From positions 1 to 33,796 of the forward strand of contig JAFEFQ010000259.1 in NCBI GenBank assembly GCA_018240505.1: 33,796 bases of DNA, in the 5' to 3' direction. A program made the translations under genes and the position numbers. The notes under the pieces are model-generated. The model searched no databases. It had not been told where the DNA came from and worked only from the letters and a program-made list of their open reading frames with translations. This document shows, piece after piece, positions 1 to 8,019 of this stretch (its first letter is position 1; each line of letters begins with the position of its first letter). The DNA is from Pseudomonadota bacterium (GTDB lineage Bacteria; Pseudomonadota; Gammaproteobacteria; Xanthomonadales; Rhodanobacteraceae).

Positions 1-46
1 AGGCGATGGCGCGCGGATTCGCGGAGTACCGGGCACCGCGATTTCC

Positions 47-1855
47 TCACTCCGCGTGATTGAACTCCGCCATCGCCTCGAACAATTGCCCCTTGCGCCA
101 CTTGTCCGCATCGGGGCGGGCATACACGACCTTGCCGCCGACGAGCGTGTACAGCACGCGCGTGTGCAGGATGTCCTCGGCGGGCATCGTCAGCAGGTCG
201 CCCGAGAATACGGTGATGTCGGCGAGCTTGCCCGGCGCGAGCGAGCCGAGTTCGTGTTCCGCGTGCATGGCGTAGGCGTTGTTCCAAGTGTAGGACTGTA
301 ACTCCTGCATGCGCGTCTTCGCCTGCGCGGGGAAAAACGTCTTCTTGCCGTGCGCGTGGGCGCGGGTGACGCCGCAGTAGAAATTCGCGATCGGATCGGT
401 GTCCTCGACCGGCGTGTCGGTTCCGTCGAGCACGAGCGCGCCGCTGTCGATGAGCTTCTTCCAGACGTAGGCGCCTTCCTCGGCGCGTTTCGCGCCGAGT
501 CGCGACACCACCATCGGTGCATCCGAGCAGGCGTGGATCGACTGCATCGAGGCGATCACGCCGAGCTGCGCGAAGCGCGGAATGTCCGCCGGCGCGAGGT
601 GCTGGGCGTGCTCGATGCGCCAGCGCAGATTCCGCGCCTCGGGGTACTGGGTGAAGATGTCCTCGTACATGTCGAGCAATTCGCGGTTGGCGCGATCGCC
701 GATCGCGTGGAACGCGACCTGGAATCCTTCGCGCGCGGCGATCTTCGCCATCCGGGTCAGGTCGCTGATCTTGTTGACGTTGAGGCCGGTGAGGGCCGGC
801 GCGTCGCTGTACCCTTCGAGGAACCACGCGCTGTGCGTGCCGAGTGCGCCGTCGGCCACGTCCTCGCCGATGCCGCGCACGGTGAAGTGGTTGTCGGCGT
901 AGCCGATGGTTCGGTACTCGGCAAGATGCTTGTCCAGATCGGCTGGCGACAGTTCGCCGATATACACGTACAGGCGCAGCGGCAAACCCTTGCCGGCCTG
1001 CTGCTTCAACCAGTCCGTCGTTTTGAAACTCTCGCCCTGATCGACGAAGCTGGTGATGCCCTTGCCGATCTCGTTCTGCACCGCCAGCTGCAGCGCGCGC
1101 TCGCGGCGCGCTTCCAGCTCGCTTGCCGGCAGCGTTTTCAGATGGTCGTTGTAGGCGGCGAACACCGGATCGGCCGCGTTGTCGCGCAGCATGCCGGTCG
1201 CGTGGCCTTGCGCGTCGCGCACGATGGCGCCGCCGGCGGGGTCGGGCGTCTTGTCGCCGATGCCGGCGAGTTTCAGCGCCTGCGCGTTGGCGATGATGCC
1301 GTGGCCGCTGGCGTGGTTGAGCAGGACCGGATTGTCCGGCGAGGCGGCGTCGAGCGCTGCCGGCAGCGGCAGGCCGTCCACGTTCGGCTGCGGTACCTTG
1401 TTCCACTTCGCCTGCTGCCAGCCCTGGCCGATGATCCACTCGCCGGGCTTCGCCTTGGCGACCGCGGCCTTGACGACCGCGACGACCTCGTCCCAGTTCG
1501 CGGGCTTGCCCACGTCGACCTGCATCAACGACTCGCCGGTGTCCATGAGATGGCCGTGGTCCTCGATGAATCCCGGAGTGACGAATGCGCCGTGCAGGTC
1601 CAGCGTTTTCGTCTGCTGGCCGACGTAGCGCCTGATCGCGGCGTCGGTGCCGAGCGCCACGATCCTGCCGTCGCGCACGGCGAGCGCCTGCGCCTGCGGC
1701 TTCAGCGGATCGAGCGTCGCGATGTTCGCGTCGAGCAACACGAGATCGGCGGGCTGCAGCTTCGGCGGAAATCCGTCGACTTGCGCGCCGTCCGCATGCG
1801 CGGTTGCGGAGAGTGCGATGGCAAGGCCCGGAATCAGTGCACGAAACGCCTTCAT
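47..1855 (-). CDS. Exported amidohydrolase, YtcJ/Amidohydro_3 type
   Basis: A 602-residue metal-dependent hydrolase of the amidohydrolase superfamily, predicted to act outside the cytoplasm on C-N bonds of an unknown substrate. Residues 1-21 form a typical signal peptide (basic start, hydrophobic core, ending AHA). Metal-site motifs seen in order are HGH at 100-102 after PGFIED, HAIGDRAN at 383-390, EHAQ at 415-418 and GTDTPVE at 478-484. The start is the ATG preceded by a GAGGAG ribosome site; an upstream in-frame extension runs back into the LysR gene and has no signal peptide. Length fits the YtcJ-like group, whose members include N-substituted formamide deformylase, but substrates in this group cannot be read from sequence. 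It shares a 40-bp upstream element with dgcN, so I infer a role in D-amino-acid or acylated amino-acid use. Family is confident, substrate is not. Confidence 0.9.
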   Translation of the reverse strand: MKAFRALIPGLAIALSATAHADGAQVDGFPPKLQPADLVLLDANIATLDPLKPQAQALAVRDGRIVALGTDAAIRRYVGQQTKTLDLHGAFVTPGFIEDHGHLMDTGESLMQVDVGKPANWDEVVAVVKAAVAKAKPGEWIIGQGWQQAKWNKVPQPNVDGLPLPAALDAASPDNPVLLNHASGHGIIANAQALKLAGIGDKTPDPAGGAIVRDAQGHATGMLRDNAADPVFAAYNDHLKTLPASELEARRERALQLAVQNEIGKGITSFVDQGESFKTTDWLKQQAGKGLPLRLYVYIGELSPADLDKHLAEYRTIGYADNHFTVRGIGEDVADGALGTHSAWFLEGYSDAPALTGLNVNKISDLTRMAKIAAREGFQVAFHAIGDRANRELLDMYEDIFTQYPEARNLRWRIEHAQHLAPADIPRFAQLGVIASMQSIHACSDAPMVVSRLGAKRAEEGAYVWKKLIDSGALVLDGTDTPVEDTDPIANFYCGVTRAHAHGKKTFFPAQAKTRMQELQSYTWNNAYAMHAEHELGSLAPGKLADITVFSGDLLTMPAEDILHTRVLYTLVGGKVVYARPDADKWRKGQLFEAMAEFNHAE

Positions 1856-1908
1856 TGCAACTCCTCTTTCAACGCGCGCGAATGCCGACGATAGCCGTCG
1901 ACGGCGCC

Positions 1909-1948
1909 GGACCGCCAATGAAAAGACCGGCACGTCGCATAACCCTGC
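1909..1948 (-). promoter_or_regulatory. Shared upstream element, amidohydrolase copy
   Basis: Read on the minus strand, this stretch contains GTTATGC, then a short spacer, then CCGGTCTTTTCATTGG. The same string with only a few differences occurs on the plus strand at 2927-2966 ahead of dgcN. The element ends about 54 bases before the amidohydrolase start. Non-coding sequence kept this similar at two promoters in the same orientation to their genes suggests a common operator or promoter, probably for the LysR protein encoded between them. The binding protein is inference. Confidence 0.65.
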
Positions 1949-1958
1949 GTTTTGGGAT

Positions 1959-2861
1959 TCAGCGCTGCGCGAGCATCTTCTGCGCCAGTTGCCGCACCAG
2001 CTCGAGGAATCGCTTCTGCACCGGGTCGAGTGGATTGTCGGGCCGATGCATCGCATACAGCACGACTTCGAGATGCGGTTTCAGCGGACGCATCTGCACG
2101 CTGTTCGCGCCGCCGCAGCGTGCCGTGAACGGATCGACGACGGCGAGGCCTTCGCCCTTGGCGACGAACGAATGCGCAAGCTGATACGTTTGCACCGAGA
2201 CCGCGATCCGCGGTGCCGGAAAAACCTGGGCGAGATGGCCGTGCAGCGCGCGGCCCAGCGCGTCGCGCACGGTGATGCCGATCATCGGCTGGTTGGCCAG
2301 CGCCTCGATCGGCAGCGGTTGCGTCAACTCCTTCTCCGGCCACCAGCCCGGCGGCGCGATCACCATGACCTGCCCGCGGCAGAGCACGCGCTGGCGCAGG
2401 TTCTGATGGCCGGTGTCCTGCAAGGTGAGGCCGATGTCGGTGTCGCGCAGCGTCAGCGATTCGCACATCGCCGCCGAATGCTGGGTGGACAGTTCGGCCA
2501 TCACGTCGGGAATGGCCTTGCGCAGCAGCGTGGTCGCGCCGGCGAGCAGGGTCAGGGCCAAGGTCGGCGTGCAGGTGACGCGCAGCGGGCAATTCCCCGG
2601 CTGGCCCATGTTTTTCGTCAGGCGTTCGAGGTCGTGTACGTCCTGGATGATCTTCTCGATGCGGTCGCGCATCAGCAGAGCCTGCGGCGTCGCCTGCAGG
2701 CGCCCGCGCACGCGGCTGAACAGGGCGAAGCCGAGCCGGTCTTCGGCGTGCTGCAACGCCTTGCTCGCCGCCGGCTGCGAGATGTTCAGCAGCCTCGCCG
2801 CGGCGGTGATGCTGCCCGTGGTCAGCACGGCATGGAAGAGTTCGATATAGCGCAGGTGCAT
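1959..2861 (-). CDS. LysR-family transcriptional regulator
   Basis: A 300-residue LysR-type regulator. The N-terminal winged helix-turn-helix (about residues 1-60) contains TGSITAAARLLNISQPAAS followed by KAL and a GFALFSR turn, both typical of the family; the remaining ~210 residues are the periplasmic-binding-protein-like effector domain. I chose the ATG that places MHLRYIELF at the N-terminus, as in most relatives; a longer frame adds 32 unconserved residues. The ribosome site is weak. It is divergent from the dgcN-dgcA operon, the usual arrangement for a LysR protein controlling its neighbour, and sits between the two genes that share the 40-bp element. It could be the local counterpart of the regulators found with dgc clusters; the inducer (D-glutamate, N-acetyl-glutamate or a muropeptide) is inferred. 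Confidence 0.92.
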   Translation of the reverse strand: MHLRYIELFHAVLTTGSITAAARLLNISQPAASKALQHAEDRLGFALFSRVRGRLQATPQALLMRDRIEKIIQDVHDLERLTKNMGQPGNCPLRVTCTPTLALTLLAGATTLLRKAIPDVMAELSTQHSAAMCESLTLRDTDIGLTLQDTGHQNLRQRVLCRGQVMVIAPPGWWPEKELTQPLPIEALANQPMIGITVRDALGRALHGHLAQVFPAPRIAVSVQTYQLAHSFVAKGEGLAVVDPFTARCGGANSVQMRPLKPHLEVVLYAMHRPDNPLDPVQKRFLELVRQLAQKMLAQR

Positions 2862-2915
2862 GAGGATTTCGATCCGTCTGTTCTGTCTGCGGGGATGACG
2901 CAGTATTGACGTAGG

Positions 2916-2936
2916 ATAACCACAACCCAGAGTTAT
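2916..2936 (+). promoter_or_regulatory. LysR-type dyad (ATAAC-N11-GTTAT)
   Basis: A perfect inverted repeat ATAAC and GTTAT separated by 11 bases lies in the gap between the divergent LysR and dgcN genes. LysR-type regulators classically bind T-N11-A dyads of this geometry. The right half overlaps the start of the shared 40-bp element, and a further GTTATGC half site lies at about 2977-2984. The regulator assignment is inference. Confidence 0.55.
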
Positions 2937-2966
2937 GCCACGTACCGGTCTTTTCATTGGTGGCCG
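2927..2966 (+). promoter_or_regulatory. Shared upstream element, dgcN copy
   Basis: Contains GTTATGC, a short spacer and CCGGTCTTTTCATTGG, matching the minus-strand sequence at 1909-1948. It ends about 66 bases before the dgcN start and overlaps the LysR-type dyad, which the other copy does not have in full. Confidence 0.65.
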
Positions 2967-3032
2967 ACGTTGGCCGCTGGTTATGCTCCTCGAAACTTTC
3001 GATGGACAGATTCAGGTAGGAGCCCGGATTTC

Positions 3033-4076
3033 ATGACCAGCCACGGCGAAGCAACCGGCAGCAACCGTTGGGGGCCGCCCTACCTGCTGTATCTGGGCGG
3101 CCCGGCCGACGATCTGGCGATCAAGACCGCGCGCGGACTGGCATATTGGCGACCCGACTGGTGCATCGGGCAGCACCGGCGCGCCGACTGCAATCAGACG
3201 CTCGAACTGCCCGACATGACGCCGGAGCAGGCCAGGGCCGCCGGCGCGAACACGATGGTGATCGGCACCGCCAATGCCGGCGGTGTGATGGCCAGGGAAA
3301 CCGTGGCCGACATCATCGCCGCGCTCGACGCCGGCCTCAACGTGATCGCCGGCCTGCACCAGAAGCTGCGCGACAATGCGGACATCGTCGCCGCCGCCGA
3401 GCGCAATGGGCGCGTACTGTTCGATGCGCGTGAACCCAAGGGCCGCATTCCGGTCGGCAACGGCAGGAAGCGCGCGGGCCGGCGCCTGCTGACGGTCGGC
3501 ACCGATTGCTCGGTCGGAAAAATGTATACCACGCTCGCGCTCGAACGCAGCCTGCGCACGCGCGGCATCAAAGCGGACTTCCGCGCGACCGGGCAGACCG
3601 GCATTTTCATCGCCGGCGACGGCGTGCCGGTCGATGCGGTGATCGCCGATTTCATCTCCGGCTCGGTCGAGCAGATCTCGCCGCCGCGCGGCGACGGCGG
3701 CTGGGACCTCATCGAAGGCCAGGGCTCGCTGTTCCATCCCTCCTACGCCGGCGTGTCGCTGGGCCTGCTGCACGGCGCGCAAGCCGATGCGCTCGTGCTC
3801 TGCCATGAACCCACGCGCAAGCACATGCGCGGATTGCCGCACTATCCGATTCCCGAACTGAGGCTTTGCCTCGAAGCGAATCTCACCGCCGCGCGCCTGA
3901 CCAATCCCGCCGTCAAGGCGGTCGGCGTCGCGCTCAATACGTCCAACCTTCCCGCCGCGGAAGCCGCCGCGATGTGCCGCGAAATCGGCGACCGGCTCGG
4001 CCTGCCGTGCCAGGATCCGGTCACCATGGGCGTCGAAGCGATCGTCGACCGTCTGCTTTCATGCTGCGCGGGCTGA
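3033..4076 (+). CDS. dgcN: DUF1611 N-acetyltransferase, DgcN type
   Basis: A 347-residue member of the DUF1611 family. DgcN proteins acetylate D-glutamate to N-acetyl-D-glutamate as the first step of a D-glutamate catabolic route whose second enzyme is the racemase DgcA. The sequence shows a Rossmann-like N-terminal part (residues ~15-140) and a C-terminal P-loop domain starting with GTDCSVGK at 156-163; GQGSLFHPSYAGV is a further family-like stretch. The start is the ATG with AGGAG about ten bases upstream; an in-frame TTG further upstream lacks a good ribosome site. The gene overlaps dgcA by 16 bases, so the two are almost certainly cotranslated. It is divergent from a LysR regulator. The specific activity is inferred from family membership and pairing with the epimerase. 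Confidence 0.85.
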   Translation: MTSHGEATGSNRWGPPYLLYLGGPADDLAIKTARGLAYWRPDWCIGQHRRADCNQTLELPDMTPEQARAAGANTMVIGTANAGGVMARETVADIIAALDAGLNVIAGLHQKLRDNADIVAAAERNGRVLFDAREPKGRIPVGNGRKRAGRRLLTVGTDCSVGKMYTTLALERSLRTRGIKADFRATGQTGIFIAGDGVPVDAVIADFISGSVEQISPPRGDGGWDLIEGQGSLFHPSYAGVSLGLLHGAQADALVLCHEPTRKHMRGLPHYPIPELRLCLEANLTAARLTNPAVKAVGVALNTSNLPAAEAAAMCREIGDRLGLPCQDPVTMGVEAIVDRLLSCCAG

Positions 4077-5047
4077 GCGTCCAGGCGCGCAGCTTTCCGC
4101 TGCATTCGCCGTTCCGCATTTCGCGCGGGGTCAAGACCGCAGCGGACGTGGTGACGGTCGAGCTTGTACAAGGTGACTGCATCGGCCGTGGTGAGTCGGT
4201 TCCTTATGCGCGCTATGGCGAGTCGGTCTCCGCGGTGATCGATGCGATCGAGTCGCTGCGCGACGACCTTGTTGCGGGCATGGGCCGCGACGAGTTGCAG
4301 GCACGGCTCGGCCCCGGCGCCGCGCGCAATGCGCTCGATGCGGCGTTGTGGGATCTCGAGTCGCGGCTGATGCAGGTGTCGGTATCGAACCGATTGGCAC
4401 GGCCGCCGCATCGGCCGCTTGTGACCGCGCTGACCGTCGTCATCGACACGCCGCAGGCGATGGAGCGGGCGGCAACGAATATCGCCGATGCCGGTCTGAT
4501 CAAGATCAAGGTCGATGCCGACGACCCGGTCGCGCGCATCGAAGCGGTGCGTCGGGCCGCGCCTGCGGCGCGGCTTATCGTCGATCCCAACGAAAGCTGG
4601 ACGATCGATATCCTGCGCGAGACGCAGGACGCGCTCGTGCGTCTGAACGTCGACCTGCTCGAACAGCCGCTGCCGGCCGATGCGGACGAGGTGCTGTACG
4701 GCTTCGCGAGCAGTGTCCCGATCTGCGCGGACGAGGCTTGCCACACCGCGGCGGATCTGTGGTCGCTGACGAACCGTTATCAGGCCATCAACATCAAGCT
4801 CGACAAGACCGGCGGCCTGACCGAGGCATGGCGCCTGCTGCGCGCGGCGAAAGCCGAAGGCTTCATCGTCATGGTCGGCTGCATGGTCTGCTCGTCGCTC
4901 GGCATCGCGCCCGCGCTCGAGGTCGCGCGCGAAGCGGACTTCATCGACCTCGACGGACCGCTTTGGCTGGCGAACGACTATCCCGACGGCATCCGCCTGC
5001 AGGCAGGCAGACTGATGCCGCCGTCGCCGGGTTTATGGGGCGGGTGA
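4061..5047 (+). CDS. dgcA: N-acetyl-D-Glu racemase / dipeptide epimerase, DgcA type
   Basis: A 328-residue enolase-superfamily enzyme of the muconate-lactonizing subgroup. Catalytic features are complete: KIK at 148-150, metal ligands Asp175 (in VDPNES), Glu201 (in EQPLP) and Asp224 (in ADEA), and Lys246 (in NIKLDKTGG), the pattern of L-Ala-D/L-Glu epimerases. Relatives epimerize the D-Glu of the murein dipeptide L-Ala-D-Glu, or racemize N-acetyl-D-Glu to N-acetyl-L-Glu when paired with DgcN. The 16-base overlap with dgcN favours the DgcA role, but the downstream lysA and peptidase-like genes keep a murein-dipeptide role possible. The ATG within the end of dgcN gives the expected N-terminus; no signal peptide, so cytoplasmic. 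Confidence 0.87.
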   Translation: MLRGLSVQARSFPLHSPFRISRGVKTAADVVTVELVQGDCIGRGESVPYARYGESVSAVIDAIESLRDDLVAGMGRDELQARLGPGAARNALDAALWDLESRLMQVSVSNRLARPPHRPLVTALTVVIDTPQAMERAATNIADAGLIKIKVDADDPVARIEAVRRAAPAARLIVDPNESWTIDILRETQDALVRLNVDLLEQPLPADADEVLYGFASSVPICADEACHTAADLWSLTNRYQAINIKLDKTGGLTEAWRLLRAAKAEGFIVMVGCMVCSSLGIAPALEVAREADFIDLDGPLWLANDYPDGIRLQAGRLMPPSPGLWGG

Positions 5048-5102
5048 ACGTGGGCCGTGGCGTCGTGGCCCGGGGACTCAACAAGACATTGCCGAGCAAA
5101 TC

Positions 5103-6386
5103 ATGACCAACATGGCGACCACCACCGAGCCTCCGCGCACCGCCGACATCTCCTGGGACGGCGTCGACCTGCAGGCCCTGGCGCAAAAGCTGGGCACGCC
5201 GTGCCACGTCTATTCCGCCACGGCGATCCGGCAGCGCATCGGCGCGTTGCGCGCCGCCCTGCACGGCATGAATGCACTGGTCTGCTACGCAGCCAAGGCC
5301 AACAGCAATGTCGCGATCCTGCAATTGATGACGGAGGCCGGTTTCGGCGCCGACATCGTCTCGGCCGGCGAGATGCACCGCAGCCTGCGCGCCGGCATTC
5401 CGGCGCAGCGCATCGTGTTTTCCGGCGTCGGCAAGAGCGCCGACGAGATCGTCGAGGCGTTGTCCGCCGGCATCGCTCGCTTCAACGTGGAGTCCGCCGA
5501 CGAACTGCATTTGCTGCAGCGGCTGGCGGCAGAGCGCGGCGTGACCGCGTACGCCGCGGTGCGCGTCAATCCCGATGTCGACGCGCTGACCCACGCCAAG
5601 ATTTCCACCGGCAAGTCGGAGAACAAGTTCGGCGTCGGCATCGACGAGGCGCGCCGCTGGTTCGCCGAAAGCGCGCGATTGACGCACGTGCGACTCGACG
5701 GCTTGCACGTGCATATCGGTTCGCAGATGCTCGATCCCGATCCGATCCGCATGGCACTGCGGCGCGTGGCCGATTTCTGGCGTGAGCTCGTGGCCGCCGG
5801 TCACGCGATCAACAGCATCGACGTCGGCGGCGGCCTCGGCGTGTGCTATCGCGCAGGCCGCGACCAGCCGATTGCCATCGAGGACTACGTCGCCATCATT
5901 CGCCACGCGCTGGCCGACTTCCGCGGCCGCATCCTGCTCGAACCGGGGCGCTGGCTGGCGGCCGAGGCGGGGGCATTGCTGACGCGCGTGATCCGCGTCA
6001 AGCAGGGTCGGCAGCGTCGCTTCCTCGTCACGGACGCGGCGATGACCGAACTGCTGCGGCCGAGCCTGTACGATGCCTGGCACGAGATCGCACCGGTGAC
6101 GTTGGAAGCACGCCCTGTGCAGACCTACGATATCGTCGGGCCGGTCTGCGAAACCGGCGACACCTTCGCCGTCGATCGCGAATTGCCGCGCTGCGAGGCC
6201 GGCGATCTGCTGATGATCCGGACCACCGGCGCCTACGGCGCCTCGATGGCGTCGAACTACAATTCGCGGCCGCTCGCGGCCGAGGTGCTGCTCGACCGCG
6301 GCCGCTATGCCGTGGTGCGCCAGCGCCAGACTTTCGAGGATATGCTTGCTGGCGAGCGGCCTGTTCGGCAATGGGAGAACGCATGA
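5103..6386 (+). CDS. lysA: Diaminopimelate decarboxylase-like PLP enzyme
   Basis: A 427-residue fold-type III PLP decarboxylase that closely follows LysA, which converts meso-diaminopimelate to L-lysine. Motifs: CYAAKANSN with the PLP lysine at 65, FSGVGKSADEI (106-116), VNPDVD and STGKSENKFG (155-177), HVHIGS (202-207), GGGLG (242-246), EPGRWLA (280-286), VCETGD (348-353, the partner-subunit active-site Cys) and GAYGASMASNYNSRP (376-390). The start is the first ATG after dgcA, 55 bases away, with a weak ribosome site. It ends in an ATGA overlap with the next gene. A LysA inside a D-Glu/epimerase operon, not a lysine-biosynthesis locus, suggests decarboxylation of diaminopimelate released from murein peptides. 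A related decarboxylase with another D-amino-acid substrate is the alternative. Confidence 0.87.
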   Translation: MTNMATTTEPPRTADISWDGVDLQALAQKLGTPCHVYSATAIRQRIGALRAALHGMNALVCYAAKANSNVAILQLMTEAGFGADIVSAGEMHRSLRAGIPAQRIVFSGVGKSADEIVEALSAGIARFNVESADELHLLQRLAAERGVTAYAAVRVNPDVDALTHAKISTGKSENKFGVGIDEARRWFAESARLTHVRLDGLHVHIGSQMLDPDPIRMALRRVADFWRELVAAGHAINSIDVGGGLGVCYRAGRDQPIAIEDYVAIIRHALADFRGRILLEPGRWLAAEAGALLTRVIRVKQGRQRRFLVTDAAMTELLRPSLYDAWHEIAPVTLEARPVQTYDIVGPVCETGDTFAVDRELPRCEAGDLLMIRTTGAYGASMASNYNSRPLAAEVLLDRGRYAVVRQRQTFEDMLAGERPVRQWENA

Positions 6387-7942
6387 GCCTTCGGATCAAA
6401 TCGATCGGTCTTGCCTCCGCGCTGGCGCTTTGCGCAGCCTCCGCGCCGGCGGCGACGCCGAACACCGACGCTCGCTCCGACGTCGACGGCATCGTCGATG
6501 CCGTGGTCGCGCGTTACCACCTGCCGGGCATCGCGGTCGGCATCATCGACGACGGCAAGGTGGTGTACACGCGCGTGGTCGGCAATCTCGCCTCGGGCAA
6601 GCCGATGGATGCGGACACTTTGTTCGGGATCGCGTCCAACACCAAGGCGATGACCTCGACACTGCTCGCGCGGCTCGTGCAGCGAGACAAGCTGCGCTGG
6701 GACGATCCGGTCGCGAAATACCTGCCGTCGTTCCGCATGCACGATCCGTGGGTGACGGCGAACATGCAGGTCGGCGATCTGCTCGTGCATCGCAGCGGTC
6801 TGCCCGAGGGAGCCGGCGACCTGATGCTGTGGCCGACGCCGAACCAGTTCACGCCCGACGACGTCGTCGCCGGCCTGCAATACCTCAAGCCGGCGTACAG
6901 CTTCCGCGCCGGATACGCCTACGACAACACGTTGTACATCGTCGCCGGCCAGCTCGCGGCCGCAACCGGCGGCGCGTCGTATGCGGATCTGATGCGCCGC
7001 GAAATCTTCGAACCGATGGGCATGACGCGCTGCCGGATAGGCGCCTGGAATCGCAAGGACGTCGGCAACGTCGCCGACCCGAATGTCTGGCGCGACGGCA
7101 AATACGTGCTCGAGGCGGCGAAGGATCCCGTCGTGCATGCGCAGACGATGGACTCGGCCGGTGGCGTGCGTTGCAGCCTGAACGACATGCTGACCTGGGC
7201 GAGGAACTGGCTGGTGCCGACGCCAAAACAACTGGAATGGTTGTCGCCCGAGCAGCGCCGCCACGAATGGACGAGCTACACGCCGATGCCGATTTCCAAG
7301 CGCAAGCGCGATTGGGACGGCACGCTGTTCTACGGCTATGGCTACGGCTGGCGCATTGCCGATATCGACGGGCAGATGACGGTGTCGCATACCGGCACGC
7401 TGTCGGGCATGTATTCCGCGATGACGCTGCTGCCGCTGCGCAGGAGCGGTTTCGTCGTCCTGATCAATGCCGATGCCGACAATGCGCGCAGCGTGCTGAT
7501 CGAGATGCTGAGCAAGCATTTCACCGCTCCCGGCAAGGCGCGCAGCGTGGCCAGCTATGCCGACGAGCTGGAGCAGGCGGACAAGCAGCAACGCTCGTCG
7601 AATATCCCCGATACGTCCTCGCGCAAGCCTGCGACCGTCGCGGAACTGAAGGCGCAGCTCGGCGTGTGGCGCGATCCGTGGTTCGGCGAGGCGCGCATCT
7701 GCGCGCAGGGCAGCGCAGTACGGTTCGCATCGGCGAAATCGCCGCGAATGGCCGGGCAGGTCATGCGCGTCGGCGACCGATATCTCGTGCATTGGGACAG
7801 CGACGCGGTCGACGTCGAGGCCTGGCTGCGCTTGCCTGACAGCTCCGGCGGCGAACTGCATCTGGCCAAGGTCGATCCCGATGCCGACTTCAGTACCGAC
7901 TTCGAGGATCTGGCCTTCACCCGCGAGCGCGGCTGCGAATAA
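6383..7942 (+). CDS. Exported serine hydrolase, beta-lactamase fold (class C/PBP-like)
   Basis: A 519-residue exported hydrolase of the Beta-lactamase (PF00144) family, which holds class C beta-lactamases, D,D-carboxypeptidases, D-aminopeptidases and esterases. A signal peptide occupies residues 1-24 (ending APAA). The catalytic set is complete: SNTK at 85-88, Tyr180 in YDN (180-182), and HTG at 336-338. Residues after about 400 look like the extra C-terminal beta domain (DUF3471-like) common in this group. The ATG overlaps the lysA stop (ATGA) behind a GGGAGAA ribosome site, so translation is coupled. Context suggests trimming of D-amino-acid-containing peptides to feed the operon; a true beta-lactamase role is less likely. 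Substrate is inference. Confidence 0.87.
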   Translation: MSLRIKSIGLASALALCAASAPAATPNTDARSDVDGIVDAVVARYHLPGIAVGIIDDGKVVYTRVVGNLASGKPMDADTLFGIASNTKAMTSTLLARLVQRDKLRWDDPVAKYLPSFRMHDPWVTANMQVGDLLVHRSGLPEGAGDLMLWPTPNQFTPDDVVAGLQYLKPAYSFRAGYAYDNTLYIVAGQLAAATGGASYADLMRREIFEPMGMTRCRIGAWNRKDVGNVADPNVWRDGKYVLEAAKDPVVHAQTMDSAGGVRCSLNDMLTWARNWLVPTPKQLEWLSPEQRRHEWTSYTPMPISKRKRDWDGTLFYGYGYGWRIADIDGQMTVSHTGTLSGMYSAMTLLPLRRSGFVVLINADADNARSVLIEMLSKHFTAPGKARSVASYADELEQADKQQRSSNIPDTSSRKPATVAELKAQLGVWRDPWFGEARICAQGSAVRFASAKSPRMAGQVMRVGDRYLVHWDSDAVDVEAWLRLPDSSGGELHLAKVDPDADFSTDFEDLAFTRERGCE

Positions 7943-8019
7943 GCTTCAAGAAAAATGATGGCCGCGGTGAATCTTTTGATCCGGCTCTCGCCGGGCAGGT
8001 GTGGAATAGGGCGGCACAC

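Noticed and set aside
350..1894. A 514-codon plus-strand open frame opposite the amidohydrolase
   Set aside because: It is antisense to a gene with complete family motifs; its Arg/Val/Asp-rich composition is typical of shadow frames in GC-rich DNA.
2880..2903. A further REP-like palindrome (GCGGGGATGACGC) upstream of LysR
   Set aside because: Only a fragment of the common palindrome is present and no stem forms.
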